From Amycolatopsis decaplanina DSM 44594 (lineage in GTDB: Bacteria; Actinomycetota; Actinomycetes; Mycobacteriales; Pseudonocardiaceae), in assembly GCF_000342005.1 (NCBI RefSeq), contig NZ_AOHO01000048.1, positions 416,540 through 480,539 of the forward strand: a DNA stretch of 64,000 nt, in the 5' to 3' direction. The position numbers were made by a program, and so were the translations under genes. Under the pieces are notes generated by a model that saw nothing but the letters and a program-made list of their open reading frames with translations, was not told where the DNA came from and searched no databases. How positions within the stretch are numbered: the stretch's first letter is position 1; each line of letters opens with the position of its first letter. Shown in pieces: positions 43,907-53,735 of the stretch.

Positions 43907-44956
43907 ATGCCGTCGAACATCGTGCTCGTGACCGGGGTCGGGGGAGACCTTGGCGGGAAGCTGCTCGCCAGACTCGGCAACAATCCGGAGTTCGAGCGGG
44001 TGATCGGCGTGGACACCACGCCCCCGCAGAAGTCGGTGCTGCAGCGGATGGGGCACGCTGAGTACGTCCGCGCCGACATCCGCAACCCGCTGATCGCCAA
44101 GGTGATCAGCACGGCCAAGGTCGACACCGTGGTGCACGCCTCGTGCACCGCGCATCCGGCTGGCCCCGCACGCCGAACGGCGATCAAAGAGGTCAACGTC
44201 ATCGGCACGATGCGGCTGCTGGCGGCCTGCCAGCGCTCGCCGCTCGTGCGCAAGCTCGTGGTGAAGTCGACGGCCGCCGTCTACGGCGCGGGCGCGCGCT
44301 CGCAGGCCGTCTTCACCGAGGATTCCGAGCTTATCCCCACCTCGACCAGCGGCTACGCGAAGGACGCCGTCGAGATGGAGGGGTACGTCCGCGGGCTCAT
44401 GCGCCGTCGTCCCGACATCACGACGACGCTGCTCCGGTTCGCCAACATCATCAGTCCCGAGATCGACACCGTGCTCTCGCGCTACTTCGCGCTGCCGGTG
44501 GTCCCGACCGTCTTCGGCTACGACGCGCGGATTCAGCTGCTCCACGCCTCGGATGCGCTGGCCGTGTTCGAGCAAGCGACCTTGAACGACAAACCCGGCG
44601 TGTTCAACGTCGGCTCGGAGGGGGTACTCACTCTTTCTCAGGCGATCCGGCGAGCCGGACGAGTCGAACTGCCGATGCCCAGCGCTGTCGTGCCGTCGGT
44701 CGGCAAGGTGCTGCGCGGAGCGAGGGTGGTCGACTTCTCCGCCGACCAGGTCCGGCTGCTGAACTTCGGCCGCGTCGTGGACATCACGAAGCTCAAGAAG
44801 GACTTCGGCTACACCCCGCGGTGGACGACGCGGGAAGCGTTCGACGACTACATCACCGGCCGCGGGCTCCGGCCCGTGGTGGACGGCGGCAGGCTGGCCG
44901 GGTTCGCGGGCAAGGTACTGGTGGCCGCGGCGACCGGACAGGCGGCACACCGGTGA
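43907..44956 (+). CDS. NAD-dependent epimerase/dehydratase (Rv0501/GalE2-like)
   Basis: A 349-residue extended SDR. TGVGGDLGGKLLARL is the NAD motif, and the active site has Ser/Thr in VKSTAAVYG and YAKDAVEMEG (the YxxxK appears as Y-A-K-D-A). It acts on nucleotide sugars or related substrates. ATG 43907 is chosen; in-frame GTG 43865 is an alternative. The stop overlaps the acyltransferase GTG. Confidence 0.84.
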   Translation: MPSNIVLVTGVGGDLGGKLLARLGNNPEFERVIGVDTTPPQKSVLQRMGHAEYVRADIRNPLIAKVISTAKVDTVVHASCTAHPAGPARRTAIKEVNVIGTMRLLAACQRSPLVRKLVVKSTAAVYGAGARSQAVFTEDSELIPTSTSGYAKDAVEMEGYVRGLMRRRPDITTTLLRFANIISPEIDTVLSRYFALPVVPTVFGYDARIQLLHASDALAVFEQATLNDKPGVFNVGSEGVLTLSQAIRRAGRVELPMPSAVVPSVGKVLRGARVVDFSADQVRLLNFGRVVDITKLKKDFGYTPRWTTREAFDDYITGRGLRPVVDGGRLAGFAGKVLVAAATGQAAHR

Positions 44957-46056
44957 GCAGGCCGCACGAGAACGGACCCGATAACTCTCACGAAGGCGAG
45001 GCGGAAGACGTGAGCGGCGCTGAAGCGCAGGTCATCCCGTTGCACGGCCCCGGCAGAGAGAAGCCGGACCCGGCCGTTCAAGCGGATCGGGATCTTCGCG
45101 AGTCGGAAGAAGCGCAAGAGCACCTGGAGCAGGAACGCCGGGCGGACGCGCCCGTCGTCGAGTTCCCCAGCGCGGCGCGGGTCTCGCCGGCCAGGACCCG
45201 CCCGGCCGACGCGGACCTCCTCCCTGCCTCGCTCAGGACGGCGCTGGGGTTCCTGCGGGACCGGCTGACCGGTGACTACACCGTCGACGAGTTCGGCTTC
45301 GACGCCGAGCTCACCGAGACCCTGCTGCTGCCGCCGCTGCGCGCGCTGTACGAGAAGTGGTTCCGGGTCGACACCTTCGGCGTCGAGAACCTGCCCGCCG
45401 ACGGCGGCGCGCTCCTGGTGTCGAACCACTCCGGCACGTTGCCGCTCGACGCGTTGATGACCGCCGTCGCCGTGCACGACCACGCCCCCGGCGGCAGGCA
45501 TCTGCGCGGCCTCGGCGCGGATCTGGTGTTCCAGGTGCCGCTGGTCGGCTCCTTCGCCCGCAAGTCCGGGCAGACGCTCGCCTGCAACGCCGACGCGGAA
45601 CGCCTGCTGCGCAAGGGAGAACTCGTCGGTGTCTGGCCGGAAGGGTTCAAGGGCATCGGGAAACCGTTCTCGTCGCGGTACAAACTGCAGCGGTTCGGCC
45701 GCGGTGGTTTCGTTTCCGCCGCACTGCGGACCGGGGTGCCCATCATTCCCGTGTCGGTCATCGGCGCCGAAGAGATCTATCCGAAGATCGGGGACATCAA
45801 GCTGCTCGCGCGGGTGCTGAACTTGCCGTACTTCCCGGTGACGCCGTTCTTCCCGCTGCTCGGCCCGCTCGGCGCGATCCCGCTGCCGACGAAGTGGAGC
45901 ATCGAGTTCGGCGAGCCCATCCGCACGGACACCTACGACGCGGACGCCGTGGACGACCCGATGCTGGTGTTCACGCTGACCGACCAGGTGCGGGAGTCGA
46001 TCCAGCAGTCGCTGTACAAACGCCTTTCGCAGCGGAAGAGCGTCTTCAAGGGCTGA
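44953..46056 (+). CDS. Lysophospholipid acyltransferase-family protein (Rv0502-like)
   Basis: 367 residues. An acidic N-terminal 100 residues leads into a PlsC-like domain. The motif is NHSGTLPLD (H-X6-D spacing rather than the usual H-X4-D) near residue 160, with VWPEGFKGIGKPF near 230 and PIIPVSVIGAEEIY near 265. It probably acylates a lysolipid or related acceptor at the membrane face. It is coupled to the epimerase by GTGA. Confidence 0.83.
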   Translation: MSRPHENGPDNSHEGEAEDVSGAEAQVIPLHGPGREKPDPAVQADRDLRESEEAQEHLEQERRADAPVVEFPSAARVSPARTRPADADLLPASLRTALGFLRDRLTGDYTVDEFGFDAELTETLLLPPLRALYEKWFRVDTFGVENLPADGGALLVSNHSGTLPLDALMTAVAVHDHAPGGRHLRGLGADLVFQVPLVGSFARKSGQTLACNADAERLLRKGELVGVWPEGFKGIGKPFSSRYKLQRFGRGGFVSAALRTGVPIIPVSVIGAEEIYPKIGDIKLLARVLNLPYFPVTPFFPLLGPLGAIPLPTKWSIEFGEPIRTDTYDADAVDDPMLVFTLTDQVRESIQQSLYKRLSQRKSVFKG

Positions 46057-46064
46057 CGCGATCG

Positions 46065-46147
46065 CCTACGCAATTAGTCACCTACTTGCGCCGGTCGATG
46101 TCGCGCGCGAGCAGACGCCCACGCAAGTAGGTGACTAATTGCGTAGG
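46065..46147. repeat. Dispersed palindromic element, copy E
   Basis: Perfect 26-bp arms lie at 46065-46090 and 46122-46147. The spacer is 31 nt and closely matches copy D (CCGGTCGA, GCGCGCGAGCAG). It occupies the gap between two convergent genes. Confidence 0.87.
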
Positions 46148-46153
46148 GGTGTG

Positions 46154-47056
46154 TCAGCGCTTCCGGTAGGCCATGCCGGCCGCGACGGCACCGGCCACCG
46201 CGCCGACGCCGAGCACCGAAGGCACGCCGATCTTCGCGGCCTTGCGTCCGGTCCGGAAGTCACGGATCTCCCAGCCACGTGCCCGCGCGACGTCGCGAAG
46301 ACCGCCATCGGGGTTCACCGCGACCGCGGTCCCGACGACCGACAGCATCGGGACGTCGTTCTGCGAGTCCGAATACGCCGTGCAGCGCTTGAGATTCAGC
46401 CCTTCGCGTGACGCCAGTGCCCGGACGGCGTGGGCTTTCGCGCGGCCGTGCAGCAGGTCGCCGACGAGACGGCCGGTGTAGACGCCGTCCTTGGTCTCCG
46501 CGACGGTGCCCAGCGCGCCGGTGAGGCCGAGGCGCCGCGAGATGATGGCCGCGAGTTCGATCGGGGTCGCGGTGACGAGCCAGACGCGCTGTCCGGCGTC
46601 GAGGTGCATCTGCGCGAGCGCCCGGGTGCCGGACCAGATCTTGTCCGCCATCAGCTCGTCGTAGATCTCTTCGCTGATGTCGGTCAGTTCCCGCACGGTG
46701 CGGCCGGCCACAAAGGACAGTGCGCGCTCGCGGTGGGTTTTGATGTCCTCTTTGTTCTCCCGGCCGCCGAGCCGGAATTTCACCTGCTGCCAGACGAACC
46801 CGGCCAGATCGGCGGACGTGAAGAACTTGCGCGCGGCCAGTCCTCGGGCGAAGTAGAAGATCGACGCGCCCATCATCATGGTGTTGTCGACGTCGAAGAA
46901 CGCGGCCGCCGTGAGGTCCGGCGGAGCGGGCGGCGCGGGCGGTTCGAGGGCTTCGGCGGACGCGGTCGCCATGGCGGCCTCGGCCGACGCCTCGCCCGCG
47001 AGCGCGGCGAGCCGTTCGAGCTCTTGACTCTTATCCTTGCCCCGCCAAACTGACAC
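46154..47056 (-). CDS. HAD-IB family phosphatase (SerB1/Rv0505c-like)
   Basis: 300 residues. A 45-residue Ala/Glu/Pro-rich leader precedes [13 protein letters not shown] (D55 nucleophile, D57), then [10 protein letters not shown] and [12 protein letters not shown] for the remaining HAD motifs. A short hydrophobic C-terminus may anchor it. Relatives include phosphoserine and phospholipid phosphatases. GTG 47056 is favoured over GTG 47062 by the GGAGG spacing. Confidence 0.84.
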   Translation of the reverse strand: MSVWRGKDKSQELERLAALAGEASAEAAMATASAEALEPPAPPAPPDLTAAAFFDVDNTMMMGASIFYFARGLAARKFFTSADLAGFVWQQVKFRLGGRENKEDIKTHRERALSFVAGRTVRELTDISEEIYDELMADKIWSGTRALAQMHLDAGQRVWLVTATPIELAAIISRRLGLTGALGTVAETKDGVYTGRLVGDLLHGRAKAHAVRALASREGLNLKRCTAYSDSQNDVPMLSVVGTAVAVNPDGGLRDVARARGWEIRDFRTGRKAAKIGVPSVLGVGAVAGAVAAGMAYRKR

Positions 47057-47151
47057 GCACACCGCCTCCGGAATCCCAGGTGCCTGTGCACAGCGTAGCG
47101 AGCGGCCGACCACGCTGTCCCGGGTGTGGTGCCTCCCTCATCGACAGTGAG

Positions 47152-48237
47152 TCAGCCGATGGTTATCGGCGGTAACCCCGGAATGAGCGGCGGAATCGAA
47201 ATCAGCGGCGGCGGTGGCGTGGTGGTCGTCGGCAGGGGAAGCGTCTTCGTCGTCGGGCCGGGCGTGGCCACCACGGGCGGCGGCGTGCCTCCCGTCGGCG
47301 GCGCGAGCGGTCCGGTCGGGGCCGCGGTGTCCACGCCGGACGACGGCGGCACCGAAGTCGGTGCCGGCGACCCGGTGGGCGCCGACGACGGTGGGGGAGC
47401 GGTCACCGGCGGCAGGACGGCTTCGGGCGAGTCGGGGTTGCGGACGCAGTCACCGGCGGCCGGGACCGCGCCCAGTTCGTCGGAAGAGCCCGTGGTGATC
47501 GTGTAGCAGACCAGGCGCGAGCCGAGATCCGTCGTGCGCGCCTGGACCTTGTCGAGCAGGACACGGGCCGCGGCGAACTTGTCGCGTGCCTCGGCGGGGG
47601 CGTGGCCGACCTGAAGGCCGAGCCGGTCGGACTGCTGCCGCGCCCAGGAGCGGAGGTCGGCCAGCCGGGTCTGGCCGCCCTGATCGGTGACGAGCGCGGT
47701 CAGCTGGGAGACACCGGCGCGCAGATCGGTCTCGAAATCGGTGAGGCCGGTGAAGTACGCGTCGGTGGGCGCGCCCTGCCTCGTCAGTTCGCCGAGTTCG
47801 CCGACGCGGTTCGCGGCGAACTCCAGATGCTTCTTCGCCTTGTCCTGCTGGTCGAAGGTGAGCCCGAGCGAGGCCGATTCACCCGCCCGTTTGATGCCGT
47901 AAAGCGGATCGCCCGGCAGTGCGTCCTTGGACAGCAGCAGGGTGATGCCGCCCATTGCCAGCACGAGCGCGACGGCGGCCGCGGCGAGGTTGGCGACGGC
48001 GTGGCCACGACGCTTCGGCGCGGCTTCGGCTTCGGCGAGGCGCCCGGCGATCTCGTCGCGGATCCGTTGCCGTGTCTCCGCGTCGGGAGCGCCGCCGGCA
48101 CCCAGTTCGCGCAAGCCGCCGACGAGCGCGAGTTCGTGCGCGAACTCGTCGCCGTCCGGGGACTCGGTGCCGTCGACAAGGTCGGCGAAGCGGTCACCGT
48201 CCGCCCGCTCCCGCGCGAACCATCCCGGCACGCCCAC
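47152..48237 (-). CDS. rsbN: DUF5667 membrane protein, probable RsbN-type anti-sigma factor
   Basis: 361 residues. An acidic cytoplasmic N-terminus (about 1-80) is followed by one transmembrane helix (about 85-105). The DUF5667 region comes next (ALPGDPLYGIKRAGESASLG, KHLEFAANRVGELG). A Pro/Thr-rich external tail ends the protein. It lies immediately downstream of the BldN-like sigma gene, the same as rsbN in Streptomyces. RsbN sequesters BldN. The name rests on synteny and layout. Confidence 0.68.
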   Translation of the reverse strand: MGVPGWFARERADGDRFADLVDGTESPDGDEFAHELALVGGLRELGAGGAPDAETRQRIRDEIAGRLAEAEAAPKRRGHAVANLAAAAVALVLAMGGITLLLSKDALPGDPLYGIKRAGESASLGLTFDQQDKAKKHLEFAANRVGELGELTRQGAPTDAYFTGLTDFETDLRAGVSQLTALVTDQGGQTRLADLRSWARQQSDRLGLQVGHAPAEARDKFAAARVLLDKVQARTTDLGSRLVCYTITTGSSDELGAVPAAGDCVRNPDSPEAVLPPVTAPPPSSAPTGSPAPTSVPPSSGVDTAAPTGPLAPPTGGTPPPVVATPGPTTKTLPLPTTTTPPPPLISIPPLIPGLPPITIG

Positions 48238-48347
48238 GGCGAAGTCTCCATCTGATCAGCCCGGTCCTGACCACCGGTCTGGCAGTGAAAACGAGCGGAG
48301 ACGCCCATGGGTTACGGCAAGGCCCGGTGCGGGACGAATATGGAACT

Positions 48348-49049
48348 TTAACGCAGTCCCGTGGGCAGAAGTTGTGCCAAACGGCGTACCGCGCGGTGCT
48401 GAAGGGCCTTGATGGCGCCCTCGTTGCGCTTCATGATCGCCGCGGTCTCGGCGACCGAAAGCCCCTGCATGAACCGCAGCACGATGCACTCGCGCTGATC
48501 CTCGCCGAGTTCGGCGACACAACGCAGCAGTTCGGCGCGGGTGGCGCGGCTGATGGCCTGCTGTTCGGGCCCCGCGACCGCCTGCACGCCGACGTTCCCG
48601 ATCGGTGCCCCGTTGGGCTCGGCGACCTCGTCGGTGACGACCTCGAGGCGGAACCGGCTCGACTTCACGTGGTCGAGGATGATGTTGCGCGCGATGGTGA
48701 CGAACCAGGCACCGACGTCACGCCCCTGGTAGCTCACCGACGTGATGCGGCGCAGCGCGCGGAGGAAGGTCTCGCTGGTGACGTCCTCGGCGAGGTCCCG
48801 GTCGCCGAGGCGGAACAGGACGTAGCGGTAGACGACGTCGACGTAGCGGTCGTAGAGCCGGCCGAAAGCGGAGGTGTCGCCACCCTGCGCGGCGCTGACC
48901 AGCTCCCACGCTTCGGCCTTCGCGGCTTCGGCGGCGGCGTCGGTCGCTTCCTCGGCCTTGGGCCGGGACGACGGCGCCGCGGGGAAACCGCTCCGGCGGA
49001 GGATGTGGCCCGCCAGCATGGAGACGGGATTCGGCGCGGGAAGGGTCAC
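48348..49049 (-). CDS. bldN: BldN-like ECF sigma factor
   Basis: 233 residues. About 48 residues precede region 2 (FGRLYDRYVDVVYRYVLFRL, DLAEDVTSETFLRALRRI), and region 4 follows (ELGEDQRECIVLRFMQGLSV, AETAAIMKRNEGAIKALQHR). BldN in Streptomyces also carries an N-terminal extension, is adjacent to rsbN and sits near rex-hemACD, so the match by position is strong. It would drive morphological differentiation genes. The GTG start precedes the extension. Confidence 0.75.
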   Translation of the reverse strand: MTLPAPNPVSMLAGHILRRSGFPAAPSSRPKAEEATDAAAEAAKAEAWELVSAAQGGDTSAFGRLYDRYVDVVYRYVLFRLGDRDLAEDVTSETFLRALRRITSVSYQGRDVGAWFVTIARNIILDHVKSSRFRLEVVTDEVAEPNGAPIGNVGVQAVAGPEQQAISRATRAELLRCVAELGEDQRECIVLRFMQGLSVAETAAIMKRNEGAIKALQHRAVRRLAQLLPTGLR

Positions 49050-49243
49050 GGTGCACCTCCCGTTCCGGACAGGGAGGACCGGCCCGCATGTCCCACCGCC
49101 GCGTGGGCCTGCAAGATCTGCACGTCCGGACTCCCTTTCTCACCATCGAGTGATCAACACCACTCGACGACGCCCAGCAGCATACGTGTAGTTACCGCGA
49201 AGTAGGTAGCGGTGCGGGGGTTACGGAACTGCGACGAAAGCGA

Positions 49244-50827
49244 GTGACACCCATGACGGTGGCCGAGATGACAAACTGGCAACGCCGTTCACTCCAGGGA
49301 AGAGGTTCGCAGTTGAGCGCGGAGCAGGTTGCCGAAGGAAGCGTGCCCACTTTGCTCGCCGAGGCCGCCCGCCAGTGGCCCGGCAAGGCGGCCGTCCAGG
49401 AGACAGGTGGAGGGCTCGCGCTGACTTGGGCGGAACTCGACAACGCCGCCCACGCGCTGGCCCACGCCCTGCTCGACGCGGGAATCGAAAGCGGCGACAG
49501 GGTGGCGTTGCGGCTGCCGACGTCGGCCGCGTTCGCCGTCTCGCTGTTCGGGGCGCTCCGGGCCGGCGCGGTGGTCGTCCCGATTTCGCCGCAGGCTCCG
49601 GTGGCGGAGCTGAGCGGGCTGCTGGAGCACAGCGGCGCACGGCTCCTCCTCGAACGCGAAGCCACCGAGCAACTCCCCGATGGAGTGACAAGCCTCTCAC
49701 CACGCCTTACTTCGGATGGAGCAGTCGAACCGGTCGAGGCGGCCGGGGCCGGTGAGGACATAGCGGTCATCTCGTACACCTCCGGCACGACCGGCCCGCC
49801 GCGCGGCGTGATGCTGTCGCACCGGGCACTGCTGGCGAACCTCGACCAGCTGAGCCGGATCGTCCCGGCACCGCTCGTGCACGGCGACCGCGTGCTCATC
49901 ACCATCCCGTTGTTCCACGTCTACGGCCTGGGCCCCGGCCTGCTGCACACCACGGCGGTCGGCGCGACGGCGATCTTGTCCGAACGTTTCCTCGCCGAGC
50001 GGACACTGGCCGACTGCGCCGAATACCGGGTGACGTCGATCGCCGGCGTACCCGCGATGTACGCCGAATTCGCCGCGATGGACCCCGAGGAACTCGGGCA
50101 GGGCCTTTCCACCGTCCGGCGGATGACGTCGGGCGCGGCGCCGCTGCACCCCAAGATCCTCACCGCGCTGCGCGGCGCCACCGGACTGGACGTCTACGAG
50201 GGCTACGGCCTCACCGAATGCGCGCCCGTGGTCACCACGACCCTGGTCACCGGCTACCCGAAGCCGGGCTCGGTCGGGCGGCCCCTGCCCGGTGTCGAAC
50301 TCCGGCTGGTCGACAGCGACGGCGACGCGGAGCCCGTCCCGTTGGACCCGGACGACCTAGGCGACGCCTTCGACGAGGACGGCGGCACCGGTCTGGTGTC
50401 GATCCGCGGCGCGAATCTGTTCTCCGGTTACTGGCCCGACGGCTCGCACGGCCCCGACGAGGACGGCTGGTTCCGGACCGGCGACGTCGGCTACCTCGAC
50501 ACCGACGGCGACCTGCACCTGGTGGACCGGGCCAACGACCTGATCATCGTCAACGGTTTCAACGTCTTCCCGCACGAGGTCGAGAACGTGATCTCGATGC
50601 TGGAGGAGGTCGCCGAGGCGGGCGTCGTCGGCGTCGTGGACGAGCGGACCGGCGAAGCGGTGAAGGCCGTCGTCGTCCCCGCGCCCGGTGCTTCGCTCTC
50701 GGAACAGCAGGTCGTCGAGCACTGCGCCGAGCATCTGGCGGGGTACAAGGTGCCGCACACCGTCGAGTTCGCGGAGTCCCTGCCGCATTCGGCCACCGGG
50801 AAGCTCCGGCGTTTGCGCCTCAGGTGA
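49244..50827 (+). CDS. AMP-dependent acyl-CoA synthetase/ligase
   Basis: 527 residues of the ANL superfamily. The P-loop SYTSGTTGPPRGVMLSHRA is near 178; YEGYGLTECAPV near 320; DGWFRTGDVGYLDTDGDLHL and VDRANDLIIVNGFNVFPHEV carry the hinge; and the C-terminal lysine is in SATGKLRRL. It adenylates a carboxylic acid and joins it to CoA. The substrate is unknown. Start GTG 49244 is tentative; ATG 49253 and 49268 are alternatives. Confidence 0.86.
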   Translation: MTPMTVAEMTNWQRRSLQGRGSQLSAEQVAEGSVPTLLAEAARQWPGKAAVQETGGGLALTWAELDNAAHALAHALLDAGIESGDRVALRLPTSAAFAVSLFGALRAGAVVVPISPQAPVAELSGLLEHSGARLLLEREATEQLPDGVTSLSPRLTSDGAVEPVEAAGAGEDIAVISYTSGTTGPPRGVMLSHRALLANLDQLSRIVPAPLVHGDRVLITIPLFHVYGLGPGLLHTTAVGATAILSERFLAERTLADCAEYRVTSIAGVPAMYAEFAAMDPEELGQGLSTVRRMTSGAAPLHPKILTALRGATGLDVYEGYGLTECAPVVTTTLVTGYPKPGSVGRPLPGVELRLVDSDGDAEPVPLDPDDLGDAFDEDGGTGLVSIRGANLFSGYWPDGSHGPDEDGWFRTGDVGYLDTDGDLHLVDRANDLIIVNGFNVFPHEVENVISMLEEVAEAGVVGVVDERTGEAVKAVVVPAPGASLSEQQVVEHCAEHLAGYKVPHTVEFAESLPHSATGKLRRLRLR

Positions 50828-50837
50828 AGATGGGGCC

Positions 50838-51074
50838 ATGGCGCATCACGTGACCGTCATGACCCGCACGGGCTGTCATCTGTGCGAGGTCGCGGAACAG
50901 GACATCGAGCGGATCTGCGGCGAACTGGGCGTCGCCTGGTCGGCGCGGGACGTCGACAGCGACCCCGAATGGCGGGCCGAATACGGCGACCGCGTGCCGG
51001 TGATCCTCATCGACGACGCCGAGCACGGCTACTGGCGAGTCGAAGAGGACAGGCTCCGGAAGGCGCTGGCGTAA
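50838..51074 (+). CDS. Glutaredoxin-like protein (Rv0508-like)
   Basis: 78 residues with a thioredoxin fold: VMTRTGCHLCEVAEQDIE holds the CxxC (about residues 13-16), then VPVILIDDAEHGYW with the cis-Pro loop. It likely exchanges disulfides with mycothiol or protein partners. ATG 50838 is used; a longer in-frame extension lies inside the synthetase gene. It is 10 bp downstream of that gene. Confidence 0.87.
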   Translation: MAHHVTVMTRTGCHLCEVAEQDIERICGELGVAWSARDVDSDPEWRAEYGDRVPVILIDDAEHGYWRVEEDRLRKALA

Positions 51075-51132
51075 CACACTCGTAAGGGGCGATCAGCCGA
51101 CCTTCTGGCCATTCCGCTCCGAAGATGGAGTC

Positions 51133-52668
51133 GTGGACGACGAACGCAGGCTCACCTTCTCGCAAGCCGCACTGACCGGGCTCCTGTCACTGGCGGCCGC
51201 CCTCGGCGTGGGACACCTCGTCGCGGGCTTCGTCGGGTACACGGCTTCGCCGTTCGTCGCCGTCGCGAACTTCGTCATCGACCACAGCCCGCACGCGGTC
51301 GTCGCCTGGGCCGAACAGACGCTGGGGACCTGGGACAAGGTCGTCCTCAAGATCGGCCTGGCCGTGGTGCTCGTGCTGATCGCATTGCTCGCCGGGCAGC
51401 TCTCGCGCCGCAAGCCGTTGCCGGGGCAGGTGATCGTCGGCGTCCTCGGCGCGGCGGGCGTCGCCGCCGTGTTCGTGCGCACCGACCTCGGGCAGATCGC
51501 GCTGCTGGCGCCGGTGATCGCCACCGTCGCCGCGCTCGTCGTGTTCACCCGGCTGCACTCGTTCTTCCGCCCGAAGGTGTTCTTCGACGACCGTGAAGGC
51601 GAGGGCCCGGACCGGCGGAAGGTGCTGATCACCGGAGCTTCCGTCGCGGCGGGCGCCGGTGTCGCCGCGCTGACCGGCCAGATCGTCGGGACCAGGAAGA
51701 ACGCGGAGGAGTCGCGTGCCGCCGTCGGCAGGCTCGTCGCGGCGAGGACCGCGCCGACGATCCCGCCCGACGCGGACTTCGTGAAGCTCGGCACCCCGCC
51801 GTATCTCACTCCTTCGAAGGACTTCTATCGGATCGACACGGCTCTGGTGGTTCCGCAGGTCCGCACCGAGGACTGGAGCCTGCAGATCCGGGGGATGGTC
51901 GATCGGGAAGTCACCTACACGTATGAAGACCTCCGCTCGCGGCCGCTGATCGAACGCGACGTCACCCTGTGCTGCGTCTCCAACGAGGTCGGCGGCCCGT
52001 ACATCTCCAACGCGCGCTGGCTCGGCATCGACCTGCGCGACCTGCTGAACGAAGCGGGCGTGAAACCCGGCGCCGAGCAGATGTTCGCGACCAGTGTCGA
52101 TGGCTGGACCTGCGGAACGCCGGTCGAAGCCGCCCTGGATCCGCGGCGCGGCGCGATGCTCGCGCTCGGCATGGACGGCGAACCACTCCCGATCGAGCAC
52201 GGCTTCCCCGCGCGGATCGTGATCCCCGGCCTCTACGGCTACGTGTCCGCCACGAAATGGGTGACCGAGCTGGAGATCACCACCTGGGAGGAGCGCCGGG
52301 CGTACTGGCTCGACCGAGGTTGGGCCAGGGAAGCGCCGGTGAAGACGCAGTCGCGTATCGACGCGCCCGGTTCGGCGGTGAACGCGGGCAAGGTCGTGGT
52401 GTCCGGGACCGCGTGGGCGCAGCACACCGGCGTCGCGAAGGTCGAGGTCCGGGTCGATCAGGGGCCGTGGCAGGAGGCCGTCCTGTCGGCGGAGACGTCG
52501 AAGGACACCTGGCGGATGTGGTGGACCGAGGTCCAGGTCGGCCCTGGTCAGCACGAGATCGCCGTCCGGGCCACCGACCAATCGGGCTACACGCAGACCG
52601 AGGAGCGCGTCGGAACGGTCCCGGATGGAGCCACCGGACTGCACACGGTGTCGGTCAACGCTCGGTAG
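51133..52668 (+). CDS. Membrane-anchored molybdopterin oxidoreductase (sulfite-oxidase-like)
   Basis: 511 residues. Four or five N-terminal helices (about 8-140) precede a Tat-like RRKVLITGASVAAGAGVAAL segment. Then comes the SUOX-type molybdopterin domain (about 200-400, with C280 or C281 in LCCVSNEVGG) and an Ig-like Mo-co dimerisation domain. It would act outside the membrane, taking electrons from sulfite or another reduced substrate. The electron acceptor is not encoded nearby. Confidence 0.86.
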   Translation: MDDERRLTFSQAALTGLLSLAAALGVGHLVAGFVGYTASPFVAVANFVIDHSPHAVVAWAEQTLGTWDKVVLKIGLAVVLVLIALLAGQLSRRKPLPGQVIVGVLGAAGVAAVFVRTDLGQIALLAPVIATVAALVVFTRLHSFFRPKVFFDDREGEGPDRRKVLITGASVAAGAGVAALTGQIVGTRKNAEESRAAVGRLVAARTAPTIPPDADFVKLGTPPYLTPSKDFYRIDTALVVPQVRTEDWSLQIRGMVDREVTYTYEDLRSRPLIERDVTLCCVSNEVGGPYISNARWLGIDLRDLLNEAGVKPGAEQMFATSVDGWTCGTPVEAALDPRRGAMLALGMDGEPLPIEHGFPARIVIPGLYGYVSATKWVTELEITTWEERRAYWLDRGWAREAPVKTQSRIDAPGSAVNAGKVVVSGTAWAQHTGVAKVEVRVDQGPWQEAVLSAETSKDTWRMWWTEVQVGPGQHEIAVRATDQSGYTQTEERVGTVPDGATGLHTVSVNAR

Positions 52669-52685
52669 ACACGAGATCCGCTTCT

Positions 52686-52721
52686 GATCACGCGAGTGCG
52701 GTGCCCGATCACGCGAGTTCG
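52686..52721. repeat. Direct repeat of GATCACGCGAGT units
   Basis: GATCACGCGAGTGCG (52686-52700) and GATCACGCGAGTTCG (52707-52721) lie in the gap upstream of rex. The ACGCGAG core is shared with the inverted repeat at 11406-11482. Confidence 0.5.
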
Positions 52722-52758
52722 CCCGGCGAGAGACTGACCACAGCGTTCACCTGTGACT

Positions 52759-52776
52759 TTGTGCCTGCGTTCACAA
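52759..52776 (+). promoter_or_regulatory. Probable Rex operator
   Basis: TTGTGCCTGCGTTCACAA is an 18-bp imperfect inverted repeat. It matches the Rex-site form TTGTGAA-N4-TTCACAA, with two mismatches in the left half. Half-sites (GTTCAC, GTGAC) are present a few bases upstream. It is placed about 130 bp before rex, fitting autoregulation and control of hemACD. Confidence 0.75.
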
Positions 52777-52906
52777 GTGGCTACCGTAGGTACGTCGCCT
52801 CCGAAAAGCGCCCGGCATCGAACCGGACTCAGCGCCGCGGGTCAAGAGCCGATTTTCCCGGTTCGGGCGACTCATGTCGTCAGCAGGACCAGAGGAGCGG
52901 ACAAGC

Positions 52907-53734
52907 GTGGTGTCGCAACGAGGCCGGCGCACCCGGGTGACACCGGACGCCGACAACGCGCCCACCGCGGAGATGCCCGCCGTCGAGGCCACCGCCGAAC
53001 CGGAAGCGGTCCGCGCGAAGTCGATCCCCGAGGCCGCTGTCGCCCGCCTCGCCGTCTACCTCCGTGTCCTCTCCGGACTGGCCGAGCAGGGCGCGACGAC
53101 GATCTCCAGCGAGGAACTCTCGCAGGCCGCGGGTGTCAACTCCGCGAAACTGCGCAAGGACCTGTCCTACCTCGGCTCCTACGGCACCCGCGGCGTCGGC
53201 TACGACGTCCAGGTCCTGGTCAGCCAGATCGAGCGGATCCTCGGCCTGACCCGCAAGCACAAGGTCGCCGTGGTCGGTATCGGTAACCTCGGGCACGCGC
53301 TGGCCAACTACGGCGGGTTCCCCGGCCGCGGGTTCCCGGTCGAGGCGCTGTTCGACCTCGACCCGGATCTGGTCGGCGTCCCGGTCGGCGGCCTCCCGGT
53401 CTCGCATCTCGACGAGATCCCCAAAGTCTGCGCCGAACGGCAGATCTCCATCGGCGTCATCGCCACTCCGCCCACCGCCGCGCAGTCGGTCTGCGACCGG
53501 CTTGTCGCAGGTGGCGTGCAGTGCATCCTGAATTTCGCCCCGGTGGTGCTGCAGGTTCCGGCACATATCGAGGTGCGCAAGGTCGATCTCGCGGTCGAAC
53601 TGCAGATCCTGTCGTTCCACGTCGCTCGCCGCGCCGATCTGGCCGCTAACGGCAACGGCGGAGGAGACAGTGGCCCCGGGAGCCCCGAGAATGGCAGCGT
53701 GAACGGCCACGGCAACGGAATGGTGGTGCGCTGA
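52907..53734 (+). CDS. rex: Redox-sensing transcriptional repressor Rex
   Basis: 275 residues. The N-terminal winged helix (about 45-110, [20 protein letters not shown]) is followed by the NADH-binding Rossmann domain ([17 protein letters not shown]) and a C-terminal swapped helix. A Gly/Asn-rich tail ends it. Rex leaves DNA when NADH rises. GTG 52907 is well spaced from GAGGAG; ATG 52874 is an alternative adding 11 residues. It is followed by hemA after 1 bp. Confidence 0.95.
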   Translation: MVSQRGRRTRVTPDADNAPTAEMPAVEATAEPEAVRAKSIPEAAVARLAVYLRVLSGLAEQGATTISSEELSQAAGVNSAKLRKDLSYLGSYGTRGVGYDVQVLVSQIERILGLTRKHKVAVVGIGNLGHALANYGGFPGRGFPVEALFDLDPDLVGVPVGGLPVSHLDEIPKVCAERQISIGVIATPPTAAQSVCDRLVAGGVQCILNFAPVVLQVPAHIEVRKVDLAVELQILSFHVARRADLAANGNGGGDSGPGSPENGSVNGHGNGMVVR

Positions 53735-53735
53735 A

